Numbered from the stretch's first letter, positions 1-10,612 are shown. The stretch is DNA of 35,234 nt from Bacteroidota bacterium (GCA_013377005.1 JACABE010000036.1:1-35234); one strand, 5' to 3'. Notes: a model not told the origin generated them from the letters alone. Translations and numbers: made by a program.

Positions 1-65
1 CTCAAAAAAAACTCAATTGAAGACTTTTGTTAATTCTATTTATAGAGGAAATATATTAAATTTCT

Positions 66-2423
66 TTAAAATTGCAATTTGTAAATAAAATTCGGGAAGA
101 AACCTAGTTGATAAGTTGTTTTTATTGACCTGCTTCTATCGTCGTACTCTTGCGAAAAAACGTTTTGATTATTCGTTACATTTTGCAAATCTAAAGAAAA
201 TGATTGCGATAACTTTCTTTTCTGGCTATTGTGTGTGTATCCGATTTTAAAATCCATTCTAAAATAAGTAGCATAATAATCAGAATAAGCATCTGATGAT
301 AATACATTACGCCCTGTTGTCTGTGATGCTGTTAAATCTACAGGAGTATTTGCTCTGCCACCTGCATTGGTTAGTTTTAAATCTGCACTTATTTTGTTTC
401 TTTTGTCGCTGCCAACTTTCCACTCTTTTCCACCTAAAATATTATAGACATATCTGCCATTAAATGCTGTATTTCTTTCTATTCCATCGCTTCCTTTATA
501 TTTTGAACTATAGATGGAAGAAGTTAGTAAAACATAATATCCTTTGCTGAAAAACTTCTCTATGGTTAATTCTACACCATAATTAGTTCCTGTACCTTTG
601 TTGGTTAAGCTATCTTCAAGATCAGTTTTAAAACTTGCTCCGGTATTAAGCATAGAGTAGCTGCTTGAGAAAGCATTTACAGGCACGTCATAGAGAGATT
701 GATAATATACTTCAGCTTTAAGCCGCCAGTCTTTTATAGGTTGCAAATCATATCCCAGCACAAAATGATGACTTTTGGTAAAATCCAGCTTCTTGTTATT
801 ATAACTATAAGAGCCATCAGTATTTTGCATTTGTAAGAAATATACATTTATGGGTTGCATTTGCGAATGAAGTCCGTAACCTAAACTAATGCTACTTTTA
901 TTATTGACTGCATATTTTAGTCCTAAACGAGGTTCAACCGATAAAGAATTATTTAAGAAAAAAAGTTGAGAATGCACTCCTGCATTTAAAGTGAGTTTTT
1001 CGCTGAAACTATATTTGGCATGAATGTATGCTTGTGCCAGATTGGTGTAACTGTTGTAATCCCAAATCTGTTTCCAATCATCTATAGTTCTTTCTTTTGT
1101 TCTGTAATACAAATTCAATCCTATCAATTCGTCCTGAACACCAATTTTCACAAATAATCTTGAATTTATTTTGGAATTAAAACTAGTTGAAAAATTATAA
1201 GCTGTTTTGACAACATTGTTTTCTTATCCAATGTAAGATTCGCTTGTTTGACGGTCGAAAGAATAATCGGTTTGGTCGGTTTTGGAATAATTTAAACCTA
1301 TGGTAGAACTGAAATACGATTTGGTATTCATTTGTTTGAAGTGATTCAATCCTATAATACCAATCTTACTGCTTAAGTCATGTCCGCCACCCTCGCTTGC
1401 AAACAAAGAACCCGAAGTGCCGCCGGAGATATTGATACTGCTTGTTGCCAAAATGCCAAAAATGGTAAACCTGCCCAATTTTGTATTTCCACTATTTATA
1501 TTAAATGACAAATCCTGATATGAAGGTGTGGCAGTTGTGCCAATATTAACACCCAAAGTTTGAGCAACTCCTGCTAAAGCATAACGATAACCTACCATAT
1601 AGGAAGAACCATTTGTTTTATTTAACGGTCCTTCGGTGGTTGCTTCCAAACCAGTTATCACACCCAATTGAAGTGTAGTTTCTCTTTTATTGGAATTACC
1701 GTTTCTAAAACCCAAATCAAAAACTCCGGCAGTTGCATTACCATATTCCGAAGGAAAAGCAGAAGTTAAAAAATCTGAACTCTTCAGTAGATTAGTATTA
1801 ATTGCACTAACTGCCCCTCCGGTTGTTCCTACAGAAGCAAAATGGTTAGGATTAGTAACATTCATTCCGTTTATCCGCCACAAAACACTTACCGGCGAAT
1901 TGCCCCGTATTACAATATCATTTCTGGAATCGTCAGGAGCACTTACCCCTGCAAAATTAGCAACCAAACGTGCAGCATCACTTCGTCCACCCGAGTATCT
2001 GTTTACTTCTTCCATCGAAAAAGTACGGGCACTAATTGAAGTTAAATTGTTGATGGTTTTATCTTTACTGTTTGCTGTTACAACAACTTCAGCTAAATTG
2101 GTAATATTCTCTTCCATTGCAATATCAAGTATTGTTTCTTTGCCTGATGTTACTACAACATTTAGAACAATCACATCTTTATAACCTATAAATGAAACTT
2201 TTATTTCATACCTGTCAGGAGAAATATCTGTAAGAACATATTTGCCATTTACGTCGCTTGAACATCCTTTTTTTTCATTATCAACCATAATTTGAATACT
2301 AGCACCTGGCAATGTCATTTGAGAATATTTATCGATTACAACACCACGTATATTTTGTTTATTGTTTTGAGCAAACGATAATTGGGATATAAAAAGAAAA
2401 ATTATTAAAAAGTGTTTTGTCAT
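66..2423 (-). pseudogene. TonB-dependent outer-membrane receptor, interrupted by one in-frame stop
   Basis: An outer-membrane receptor that would import a substrate using TonB energy; the substrate is not deducible. The N-terminal part (2423 down to 1224, 399 codons) has a signal peptide (about residues 1-18), a carboxypeptidase-regulatory-like domain (about 25-105), a TonB-box-like EVVVTA (112-117) and a plug domain (about 120-240, with VIRGNSP and FPSEYGNATAGVFD). A TAA at 1226-1224 follows SESYIG. Reading on in the same frame gives 25 sense codons and then the 361-codon barrel part (from a GTG at 1151, not a likely real start), ending FIYKLQF with a terminal Phe as is usual for beta-barrels. 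Without the TAA the protein would be about 785 residues, normal for the family. It lies downstream of two DUF1566 genes. A base substitution, a sequencing error or readthrough are all possible; apart from the TAA I see no other damage. Confidence 0.85.
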
Positions 2424-2454
2424 TTTTTAAATTTTATTATAATGAAAAACGATA

Positions 2455-2473
2455 GCAGGTCTTGAAGACCTGC
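2455..2473. repeat. 19-bp near-perfect palindrome (hairpin)
   Basis: GCAGGTCTT and AAGACCTGC form a 9-bp stem around a single central base, in the 74-bp gap between the DUF1566 lipoprotein gene and the TonB receptor gene. Read on the minus strand it is followed shortly by TCGTTTTT, so it could act as a terminator after the lipoprotein gene. It could equally be a copy of a short dispersed palindrome; copy number cannot be judged from this window. Confidence 0.7.
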
Positions 2474-2497
2474 CGTGTTTTTATTTATATTTTATAC

Positions 2498-3751
2498 TTA
2501 TTGAATATTTCTCACAAGACGCACATAGTTTAATACCCTTTCTTCTCCTGCACCGCTCCCTAATACCTTAGCGTCAAAACGCACTGCACCGGCACCGTGA
2601 AGGTTTTCTCCTTTTCCATCTTCTGCCTGTCCAAAAGCCACATACCAAGCATTACTGTAAGTTCCATTCGGTTGTGGAATTGCAGATGTACTTGTCCAAT
2701 AATAAGGATAGTCAGCCTTTCCACCATCGTTTAGAATACCAGTACAACTGAATAGTGCATTTATTGCCGGGCCGACATTTGTAGCGTTTGTTGCATAAGG
2801 CGAACGTGTATAATCTACCAAACTTTGAAGTTCTTTTGTATTGGGCAATCGCCAATCGTTGTGACCCAGATAATTTGCGTTATTCAGCGTTTGAGCATAA
2901 GCAAGTGCGTGTTCCCAATCCATTCCCAAACCGATGTCGGTTTGTTGCCACATTAAGCCGGTAGCCAAATCAGAAATAGTTCCGTCATTATTATTTTGAA
3001 ATAAATTTACGCCATATGAAAGGTTGCCGCGTACACAACGAACCTGATGCTTTGGACCAGAACTGATACTATAGGCTTTAATATGTCCGGTGCCAAAATT
3101 TACACCAAAAGCAAGTTTATCACCGGCCACTTCGCCGTGTCCACCGCTTATGTTGCCCAGAACTCCAGTATATTTGTCGCTGCTCCAAAAAATGGTGTGG
3201 CTTAGATCTTCTTCGCTGCTGTAAGTGATTGTAAAATATTCTGTATCAATATAAGGCCAACCTACACTTCCATTCCATAAAGAGTAAAGCTCCTTTATGG
3301 TTGGCACACGCCAGTCGTTGTAGCCACCATATTTTTGATTGTTCAAATTGTCAACTACGGTTTGAGTTGAAGCCCAATAATAAGTGCCACTGTCATACGT
3401 TTTTTGCCAGGTTAAGCCTGTAACTTCATCTTTTACAGTAAGTCCATCACTGCTTTTGGTGTAAATAGGCGCTGTATGAGTAAACTGAGCATCCTGACCG
3501 AAAAAGGCTTCTCCCAAAACAGGAGTGATAATGTTGCCTGCACTGTCCCAGGATTTGGCTTGAGTTGTACCGATAACGTGGTAGCAACCAGCATAAGCCG
3601 CTGCTCGTGGAACAGTTTTTAAATCACCAGTAATTGAAGTTGTTGTTGTTGAATTATCATCTTTCTTACACCCTGATAAATTCATATTTAGAAGGACTAT
3701 AACACCTATTAAAACTGATAGAAAATTCTTTTGATTTACTTTTGATTTCAT
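2498..3751 (-). CDS. DUF1566-domain surface lipoprotein
   Basis: A 417-residue predicted lipoprotein: a hydrophobic signal (about residues 10-24) ends in the lipobox LSGC with Cys28. The next residues are KKDD, which fits the Lys-plus-two-acidic lipoprotein export signal described for Bacteroidota surface lipoproteins, so it is probably displayed on the cell surface. Two DUF1566 (Lcl C-terminal-type) units are seen, each with a GLxWQ motif and a later NDWRxPxxKEL motif: about 105-160 and about 255-310. The function of DUF1566 is not established; it is common in secreted and surface proteins. The gene is 19 bp downstream of a T9SS-targeted protein with the same two-unit layout, suggesting duplication and co-transcription. 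The start codon is chosen because it gives the complete lipoprotein signal. Confidence 0.85.
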   Translation of the reverse strand: MKSKVNQKNFLSVLIGVIVLLNMNLSGCKKDDNSTTTTSITGDLKTVPRAAAYAGCYHVIGTTQAKSWDSAGNIITPVLGEAFFGQDAQFTHTAPIYTKSSDGLTVKDEVTGLTWQKTYDSGTYYWASTQTVVDNLNNQKYGGYNDWRVPTIKELYSLWNGSVGWPYIDTEYFTITYSSEEDLSHTIFWSSDKYTGVLGNISGGHGEVAGDKLAFGVNFGTGHIKAYSISSGPKHQVRCVRGNLSYGVNLFQNNNDGTISDLATGLMWQQTDIGLGMDWEHALAYAQTLNNANYLGHNDWRLPNTKELQSLVDYTRSPYATNATNVGPAINALFSCTGILNDGGKADYPYYWTSTSAIPQPNGTYSNAWYVAFGQAEDGKGENLHGAGAVRFDAKVLGSGAGEERVLNYVRLVRNIQ

Positions 3752-3770
3752 TTTTTTAAATTTTGATTTA

Positions 3771-5315
3771 TTATTTAACTATCTTCTTAATTTCATATGC
3801 CTTTCCATTTTCAAGTTTTATTAAATATACTCCAGGTGAAAAGCTATTTGTTTGCACAACGGTTTTTTCAACCAAACTGCCTTTGTGTACTACCTTACCA
3901 ATAGAATTTAAAATCTCAAAGCTTGCCATTTCTCTATTTCCTTTCATTTCAATTGTAAGTTCGTTTGAAACAGGATTGGGATAAACATCATATAAAACAG
4001 GGCTTTTGTTTTCATTAATTGAAGCTGTACCGGCATCACGCACTAAACGGGCATAATTATATATTCTTACCGCATCACCCTGGGGAGCATTGGCATTGTA
4101 ATATCCATTTCCATTATGTGTATATCCTGTAAAACTACTGGGTTTTGGATCGCTTCGCTCACATCCGGCACCATGTATATCAGTCCACCCTAAGCCAGAG
4201 AAATAGCCCATTGCTCTGCCAAAGCAAATATAAGCGGCACTTGCTCCGTTTGTTTGTGTTTGCGAAGAAAAAGTAGTATTGCTCCAGTACCATGGATAAT
4301 CTGCGACACCACCTTCATTTGTAATCTGAGTGCAGCTGAACATAGTGTTTATTGCTGCAGAACTTGTTGTTGCCGGAGATCGGCTATAGTCAACTATACT
4401 TTGTAATTCTTTTACATCGGGTAATCGCCAATCTGAATACCCTGCATAAGTGAGATTTTCAGCATAACTTAATGCATCTTTCCATAAAAGCCCTGTCCCG
4501 TTATCGTTTTGCATCCACATCAGTCCGGTAGCGTTATCGGTAATTGTTCCGTTTCCGTTGTTTACGAATTGATTTGTACCATAAACAGTATTGCCGCGAA
4601 CATATAAAACATAGTAATGCTTTGCTGTTCCACATTCCGGAACAGTATAAGTAGTTGGATATCCTTTTATTCGTCCATCAATAAAATTGAACCCAAATAC
4701 AGTTTCTAATTGTCCGAATGTTGTGCTGACATATAAAGTAGAAGATACAATCTGACCATCAATAATACGCTCAGTTCCAAGGCTGCCATGCGACAGTGAA
4801 TTCACGTCTCCGTATCCGACAGAGAAATAAGTCGTATCAATATATTTTACAGGAATTGGTTGGGTAGGACCTGGTTCAGCTCCATAAAACATGGCAAGGG
4901 AATATAGCTCTTTAATACTAGGTAAACGCCAATCATTATATGCGCCCGTGTTACATGTTGCAGCACCAGCCAATGCCTCAGAATAGGTGAGTTTATCATA
5001 AAAATTAATTGTTCCGTCACCGTTTCTGTCCTCAGTTTGCTGCCACATCAGCCCGGTTACATTGTCGGTTACTGTGCCATTCCCATTGTTAGTGTATGAC
5101 CGAACGTTTCCATAATGATTGGAATTCTGTCCGAAGAAAGGCTGTCCTGAAGTAGGCATAGTTATTGCAACCGCTGTGTCATATGATATTGTTTGACCCG
5201 TTCCAACGATTAGATAAGTGTGAGTTTGACTGAACCCAATTAAGTTTGTCATTATTACAATGCATATTGGTGCAATAACATTTACTGCGATTGATTTTTT
5301 AAAAATACTTTTCAT
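3771..5315 (-). CDS. secreted DUF1566 protein with T9SS C-terminal sorting tail
   Basis: The likely start is at 5315, giving a 514-residue protein with a clean signal peptide (about 1-30, ending GFSQ). The longer reading from 5384 adds 23 residues that do not look like a signal. Two DUF1566 units follow, marked by GLMWQQ/GLMWMQ and NDWRLPSIKEL/SDWRLPDVKEL. The first unit holds an EF-hand-like calcium loop, DRNGDGTINFYD (residues 96-107). The last ~75 residues (YPNPVSNEL ... GVYLIKLENG ... KKIVK) are a type A T9SS sorting domain, so the protein should cross the outer membrane through the type IX system and be anchored or released. It is the promoter-proximal gene of the pair with the lipoprotein gene. 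Its molecular role is unknown; a surface adhesin or binding protein is a guess. Confidence 0.87.
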   Translation of the reverse strand: MKSIFKKSIAVNVIAPICIVIMTNLIGFSQTHTYLIVGTGQTISYDTAVAITMPTSGQPFFGQNSNHYGNVRSYTNNGNGTVTDNVTGLMWQQTEDRNGDGTINFYDKLTYSEALAGAATCNTGAYNDWRLPSIKELYSLAMFYGAEPGPTQPIPVKYIDTTYFSVGYGDVNSLSHGSLGTERIIDGQIVSSTLYVSTTFGQLETVFGFNFIDGRIKGYPTTYTVPECGTAKHYYVLYVRGNTVYGTNQFVNNGNGTITDNATGLMWMQNDNGTGLLWKDALSYAENLTYAGYSDWRLPDVKELQSIVDYSRSPATTSSAAINTMFSCTQITNEGGVADYPWYWSNTTFSSQTQTNGASAAYICFGRAMGYFSGLGWTDIHGAGCERSDPKPSSFTGYTHNGNGYYNANAPQGDAVRIYNYARLVRDAGTASINENKSPVLYDVYPNPVSNELTIEMKGNREMASFEILNSIGKVVHKGSLVEKTVVQTNSFSPGVYLIKLENGKAYEIKKIVK

Positions 5316-5343
5316 ATTCTTTTTTTTAATATTAATAGTAAAG

Positions 5344-5351
5344 CAAAAGTA
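5344..5351 (-). promoter_or_regulatory. candidate -7 promoter box for the DUF1566 genes
   Basis: On the minus strand TACTTTTG matches the Bacteroidota -7 consensus TAnnTTTG and lies 28 bp before the chosen start codon. No TTG is found at the usual -33 distance, so support is limited. Confidence 0.35.
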
Positions 5352-5616
5352 AATCGCTTTCACCTTAATAAAAAACGAAATCAATACAAAGCATTAACAT
5401 ATCACTCAATAATTAGATTTTATCACTGAATGATTTTACGTTGTTAGCTTTTAGAAGTTATCAACATATAATGGAAATTTTTCTCACATTTGTCTTTATA
5501 TAAGAATACATTCTAAAAGACAAGATGCCTTATTAGTTTAGTCGTAGCGAGAGCCTGTCCCTTTGATAGTCAAAAGATAGATTTACAAAATACACAACAG
5601 GCTATAAATTAGACAT
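5352..5616. other. intergenic region without a recognisable gene
   Basis: Together with the promoter box and the enolase terminator this is the ~360-bp gap between the DUF1566 gene and eno. No convincing ORF or RNA gene is visible. The only structure noted is a 7-bp inverted repeat, AGCCTGT (5552-5558) with ACAGGCT (5597-5603), separated by 38 bases, which may be chance. Confidence 0.5.
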
Positions 5617-5655
5617 AAAAAAAGCTGTACAGAAAAACATCTGTACAGCTTTTTT
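5617..5655. terminator. terminator downstream of eno, possibly bidirectional
   Basis: AGCTGTACAG (5623-5632) pairs perfectly with CTGTACAGCT (5641-5650) around an 8-base loop, flanked by A6 on one side and T6 on the other. It therefore has the form of a rho-independent terminator on either strand. It ends 21 bp beyond the eno stop codon. Confidence 0.75.
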
Positions 5656-5676
5656 AATATTATATGTTAATACTAG

Positions 5677-6969
<1,293 letters not shown>

Positions 6970-6996
6970 TTATGATTTTATAAATGAATTCTTTTT

Positions 6997-7004
6997 CAAA
7001 ATTA
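6997..7004 (-). promoter_or_regulatory. candidate -7 promoter box for eno
   Basis: TAATTTTG on the minus strand fits TAnnTTTG, 30 bp before the eno start and just after the rplQ terminator. No clear TTG -33 box is present, so this rests on one box and the position. Confidence 0.4.
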
Positions 7005-7027
7005 CTATAAAAATTATTCTTACGAAT

Positions 7028-7067
7028 AAAAAAAAGGATAAAGTTTATATCACTTTATCCTTTTTTT
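7028..7067. terminator. terminator at the end of the ribosomal protein operon
   Basis: GGATAAAGT (7036-7044) pairs with ACTTTATCC (7052-7060) around a 7-base loop. The stem is flanked by an A8 run and a T7 run that extend it. It begins 20 bp after the rplQ stop codon on the transcribed minus strand and closes the long translation gene run. Confidence 0.8.
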
Positions 7068-7086
7068 GATATTTTAAAAATCAGAA

Positions 7087-7644
7087 TTAAACTTCTTTAT
7101 TTTCTTCTTCGGTTGCAGTAGTTTCTGGTTCTTCAGCTTCAACAATCGGTTCTTCAACTTTAACTTCTTCAACTTTTGGTTTTGCAACAGTCTTTGGTTG
7201 TGTTGCAGTAGTTTCTGTAGTTTTTTTAGCTCTTTTTCTACGAGTTGATTTTGAAGTAGCTTCTTCTTTAGCTTTTAATAGATTTTCGTTATAATCTACC
7301 AATTCGATAATACACATATTGGCATTATCACCCAAACGACTACCAGTTTTAAGAATACGAGTATAACCACCTGGTCTGTCAGCAATTTTTACAGAAATAT
7401 CTCTGAATAATTCAGTAACGGCTTCTTTACTTTGCAAATAACTAAATACAGTTCTACGAGAGTGAGTAGAATCTTCTTTTGCTTTATTTAGCAAAGGTTC
7501 TACGTAAACTCTCAATGCTTTTGCTTTTGCAAGAGTAGTTGCAATTCTTTTGTGAAGAATTAGCGATGTTGCCATATTTGCTAACATGTGTACTCTATGA
7601 GAATGAGTTCTTCCTAATTTATTTATTTTTTTTCCGTGTCTCAT
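7087..7644 (-). CDS. rplQ: 50S ribosomal protein L17 with acidic C-terminal extension
   Basis: A 185-residue protein. Residues 1 to about 118 are a standard L17 ([17 protein letters not shown] start, later [17 protein letters not shown]), which sits near the peptide exit tunnel on the large subunit. The remaining ~65 residues are a low-complexity tail: first basic (STRRKRAKK), then rich in Thr, Pro, Val and Glu and ending EEENKEV. L17 in E. coli is about 127 residues and lacks this; tails of this kind are found in Bacteroidota. The gene starts 5 bp after rpoA and is the last gene before the operon terminator. Confidence 0.97.
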   Translation of the reverse strand: MRHGKKINKLGRTHSHRVHMLANMATSLILHKRIATTLAKAKALRVYVEPLLNKAKEDSTHSRRTVFSYLQSKEAVTELFRDISVKIADRPGGYTRILKTGSRLGDNANMCIIELVDYNENLLKAKEEATSKSTRRKRAKKTTETTATQPKTVAKPKVEEVKVEEPIVEAEEPETTATEEENKEV

Positions 7645-7649
7645 TTCGA

Positions 7650-8642
7650 TTAATCTTTATCTAATTTATATTTTGCTATATTCATTCCAAATTCCAGATT
7701 TTTACTTTTCACCAACTGTTCAAGTTCAGTTAAAGATTTCTTTCCAAAATTTCTGAATTTTAACAAATCGTTTCTATTAAATGATACTAACTCACCTAAA
7801 GTGTCAACTTCAGCAGCTTTCAAACAATTAAGTGCACGAACAGAAAGATCCATATCCACTAGTTTAGTTTTAAGCAATTGACGAATATGAAGTGTATTTT
7901 CGTCAAATTCTTCAGAGATTGCTTTTTCTTCAGTATCCAGCGTAATTCTTTCGTCAGAGAAAAGCATAAAATGATGAATAAGTATTTTTGCAGCTTCTTT
8001 TAAAGCATCTTTTGGATGGATAGAACCATCAGTTTGAATTTCGAAAATTAATTTTTCGTAATCCGTTTTTTGTTCAACCCTGTAATTATCAATCGTAAAT
8101 TTTACATTCTTGATAGGTGTGTGAATTGAGTCAATACAAATGGTTCCAATGTTATCATTGGTATTTTTGTTTTCTTCAGCAGGAACATAACCTCTACCTT
8201 TGTTAATTGTAAATTCTATGTTGAGCTTAACAGAGGTTTCCATGTTACATATTACTAATTCGGGATTTAAAACCTGAAAACCATTGAGGAATTTGTTGAT
8301 ATCTCCAGCTTTAAAACAATCCTGACCAGAAATATTCACTTGAATTCTTTCATTGTTTACATTTTCAATTTGACGTTTAAAACGAATTTGTTTTAAATTA
8401 AGAATAATTTCTGTAACATCTTCAACAACGCCTTTAATGGAAGAAAACTCTTGCTCAACGCCTTCGATTTTCACAGTAGTAATTGCAAATCCTTCTAAAG
8501 AAGAAAGCAAAATACGGCGCAATGCGTTTCCTACTGTAATACCGTAGCCGGGCTCTAAAGGACGAAATTCAAATATACCTTGAAAATCATCTGCTTCTAT
8601 CATAACAACCTTATCAGGTTTTTGAAAAGCTAATATTGCCAT
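7650..8642 (-). CDS. rpoA: RNA polymerase alpha subunit
   Basis: A 330-residue protein. The N-terminal domain (1 to about 225; [22 protein letters not shown] is the assembly region) dimerises and starts core polymerase assembly. A linker of about 30 residues leads to the C-terminal domain (about 255-320; [20 protein letters not shown] and [13 protein letters not shown]) that contacts promoter DNA and activators. It is preceded by rpsD with a 90-bp gap, the largest inside this part of the operon, and followed by rplQ after 5 bp. The order rpsM-rpsK-rpsD-rpoA-rplQ is the usual bacterial alpha operon. Confidence 0.98.
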   Translation of the reverse strand: MAILAFQKPDKVVMIEADDFQGIFEFRPLEPGYGITVGNALRRILLSSLEGFAITTVKIEGVEQEFSSIKGVVEDVTEIILNLKQIRFKRQIENVNNERIQVNISGQDCFKAGDINKFLNGFQVLNPELVICNMETSVKLNIEFTINKGRGYVPAEENKNTNDNIGTICIDSIHTPIKNVKFTIDNYRVEQKTDYEKLIFEIQTDGSIHPKDALKEAAKILIHHFMLFSDERITLDTEEKAISEEFDENTLHIRQLLKTKLVDMDLSVRALNCLKAAEVDTLGELVSFNRNDLLKFRNFGKKSLTELEQLVKSKNLEFGMNIAKYKLDKD

Positions 8643-8732
8643 TTAGTTAATTTTTTCTGATTTTTATTAAATAAATTGTTGAAGACTAAAACAACAATTT
8701 TAAAAATTTTAATGCAAAAATTGTAATCAATC

Positions 8733-9338
8733 TTATTTAGAGTACAATTCGACAATGAGTTGTTCCTTAATATTTTCAGGAATTTCATCTCTCTCTGGAT
8801 AGTTAAGGAATTTACCTTTCAAAGTATTTACATCCCACTCTAACCATGAATTTTGATTAACTCTTGAAGCAACAGAATTAGTAATACACTCCATTGATTT
8901 AGATTTTTCTCTAACAGCTATAATATCACCAGATTTTAATGAGAAAGAAGGAATATTTACAACTTTCCCATTAACTGTTATATGACGATGTGAAACCAAC
9001 TGACGAGCTCCGCTTCTAGTAGGTGCAATTCCTAATCGAAAAACCACATTATCTAATCTTGATTCTATCAATTGCAATAAATTTTCACCAGTAATCCCTT
9101 TTTTATGGGCTGCTTTATGAAATACATTTCTGAATTGTTTTTCTAAAATACCATAAGTGTATTTTGCTTTTTGCTTTTCTTGTAGTTGAAGACCATACTC
9201 CGATTGTTTAGATCTTCTTTTTGTAGCACCATGTTGTCCGGGAGGGTAATTCTTTTTTTCAAAAGAACGATCTGGTCCGAAAATCGGATCTTTAAATCTT
9301 CTTGCTATTTTGGTTTTTGGCCCTATATATCTTGCCAT
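8733..9338 (-). CDS. rpsD: 30S ribosomal protein S4
   Basis: A 201-residue primary 16S rRNA-binding protein. The N-terminal part has [23 protein letters not shown] and contains no zinc-binding Cys cluster. The central S4 RNA-binding domain (about 90-150) carries [20 protein letters not shown] and HRHITVNG. The C-terminal helix region ends LIVELYSK. It starts 54 bp after rpsK. In E. coli S4 represses the alpha operon by binding its mRNA; I see no matching pseudoknot that I could defend here. Confidence 0.97.
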   Translation of the reverse strand: MARYIGPKTKIARRFKDPIFGPDRSFEKKNYPPGQHGATKRRSKQSEYGLQLQEKQKAKYTYGILEKQFRNVFHKAAHKKGITGENLLQLIESRLDNVVFRLGIAPTRSGARQLVSHRHITVNGKVVNIPSFSLKSGDIIAVREKSKSMECITNSVASRVNQNSWLEWDVNTLKGKFLNYPERDEIPENIKEQLIVELYSK

Positions 9339-9392
9339 AATCTTTATATTGTTATAATGATTCTAAAAATTTATTCTTTAAATTTGCTCCTA

Positions 9393-9782
9393 TTAAACTC
9401 TTCTTCTTTTAGGAGGTCTGCAACCATTGTGTGGTAACGGAGTTGTATCTTGTATTTCCATCACTTCAATACCAGCTCCATGTATAGTCCTGATAGCAGA
9501 TTCTCTACCAGCACCTGGTCCTTTAACATAAGCTTTAACTTTGCGTAATCCTAAGTCAAAAGCAACTTTTGAACAATCGGTTGCTGCCATTTGAGCAGCA
9601 TAAGGAGTATTCTTTTTAGATCCTTTAAAACCCATTTTTCCGGCAGATGCCCAAGAAATAACTTGACCGGCATTATTTGTTAATGAAATAATGATGTTGT
9701 TAAAAGAAGCATTTATAAATGCTTTACCCATTGGTTCTACTTTTACAACTCTTTTTTTTGTAACTTTAGCAGTTTTTGCCAT
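9393..9782 (-). CDS. rpsK: 30S ribosomal protein S11
   Basis: A 129-residue protein of the 30S platform near the mRNA exit and the Shine-Dalgarno contact site. Family signatures are [15 protein letters not shown], the [19 protein letters not shown] stretch, [13 protein letters not shown] and the strongly conserved end [15 protein letters not shown]. It sits between rpsM (47 bp) and rpsD (54 bp). Confidence 0.98.
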   Translation of the reverse strand: MAKTAKVTKKRVVKVEPMGKAFINASFNNIIISLTNNAGQVISWASAGKMGFKGSKKNTPYAAQMAATDCSKVAFDLGLRKVKAYVKGPGAGRESAIRTIHGAGIEVMEIQDTTPLPHNGCRPPKRRRV

Positions 9783-9829
9783 ATTTACTATTATTTAAAC
9801 TTCTTAATTATTCAATAAAAAACTAACTA

Positions 9830-10210
9830 TTAACCTTTAGGTGCTTTTTTCTTATTAGCAACAGTTTTCTTCCTGCCTTTTCTGGTTCTTGCATTATTTT
9901 TAGTGCTTTGCCCCCTCGAAGGTAATCCAATACGATGTCTGATTCCTCTATAACATCCAATATCCATAAGACGTTTAATATTAAGTTGTACTTCCGAACG
10001 AAGTGCACCTTCTACTTTGAATGAATCATTGATGATCGTACGTATTGCGTTTTGTTCATCATCATTCCAATCGTTAACTTTTTTGTTAACATCTATACCG
10101 GCTTCTTTTAAAATCTTTTGAGCAGAGGCTTTTCCAATACCAAATACGTATGTTAACCCAATTTCTCCTCTTTTATTTTTCGGTAAATCTATTCCTGCAA
10201 TTCTTGCCAT
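9830..10210 (-). CDS. rpsM: 30S ribosomal protein S13
   Basis: A 126-residue protein of the small-subunit head that bridges to the large subunit and touches P-site tRNA. Starts [21 protein letters not shown], has the helix-turn region [16 protein letters not shown], and the basic C-terminal arm with [18 protein letters not shown] and a KKKAPKG end. It follows rpmJ by 36 bp, the normal start of the alpha operon. Confidence 0.98.
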   Translation of the reverse strand: MARIAGIDLPKNKRGEIGLTYVFGIGKASAQKILKEAGIDVNKKVNDWNDDEQNAIRTIINDSFKVEGALRSEVQLNIKRLMDIGCYRGIRHRIGLPSRGQSTKNNARTRKGRKKTVANKKKAPKG

Positions 10211-10246
10211 AAAATGATTGTGTATTTTACAGATTAATTATTCTTA

Positions 10247-10363
10247 TTATCCTTGTCTTTGTTTGTACTTTGGATTCTTTTTATTGATAACATAAATTAC
10301 TCCTTTCCTGCGAACTATTTTGCAGTCGGGAGTTCTTTTTTTAACAGATGTTCTAACTTTCAT
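10247..10363 (-). CDS. rpmJ: 50S ribosomal protein L36, Cys-poor form
   Basis: A 38-residue protein found by hand translation between infA and rpsM. It begins [15 protein letters not shown], continues [15 protein letters not shown] and ends PKYKQRQG. Position, length and sequence fit L36. Classical L36 binds zinc with three Cys and one His; here only one Cys (residue 14) and no His remain, so this is the zinc-independent form common in Bacteroidota. It is 19 bp after infA and 36 bp before rpsM. Confidence 0.95.
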   Translation of the reverse strand: MKVRTSVKKRTPDCKIVRRKGVIYVINKKNPKYKQRQG

Positions 10364-10382
10364 TGTTATTTATTTTATTATA

Positions 10383-10601
10383 TTATTTATATCTAAACGT
10401 TATTCTTCCTTTTGATAAATCATAAGGCGACATTTCAAGTTGCACCTTATCTCCTGGTAATATTTTAATATAATGCATACGCATTTTACCAGAAATATGA
10501 GCTGTAATAACATGTCCATTTTCCAATTCAACTCTAAACATAGCATTACCTAACGATTCTGTAACCGTTCCGTCTAGTTGAATTGATGTTTGTTTTGCCA
10601 T
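10383..10601 (-). CDS. infA: translation initiation factor IF-1
   Basis: A 72-residue OB-fold protein that occupies the ribosomal A site during initiation. The whole length matches the family: [40 protein letters not shown] and [20 protein letters not shown]. It lies 11 bp after map and 19 bp before rpmJ, the usual Bacteroidota order secY-map-infA-rpmJ. Confidence 0.98.
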   Translation of the reverse strand: MAKQTSIQLDGTVTESLGNAMFRVELENGHVITAHISGKMRMHYIKILPGDKVQLEMSPYDLSKGRITFRYK

Positions 10602-10612
10602 TTAACTCTTTA

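Noticed and set aside
66-1151. The barrel half of the TonB receptor as an independent gene from a GTG
   Set aside because: It lacks a signal peptide and plug, is in frame with the upstream half and simply continues it after one TAA.
1690-2184. A 164-codon plus-strand ORF inside the TonB receptor gene
   Set aside because: It is antisense to a clear carboxypeptidase-regulatory and plug region and has no recognisable domain or start signal.
66-2423. Stop-codon reassignment (TAA as sense) to explain the split receptor
   Set aside because: Many other genes in the window end properly in TAA, including ribosomal genes, so the genetic code is standard.
5316-5384. Longer N-terminus for the T9SS-targeted DUF1566 protein
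   Set aside because: The extra 23 residues precede a complete signal peptide and cover the likely promoter box.
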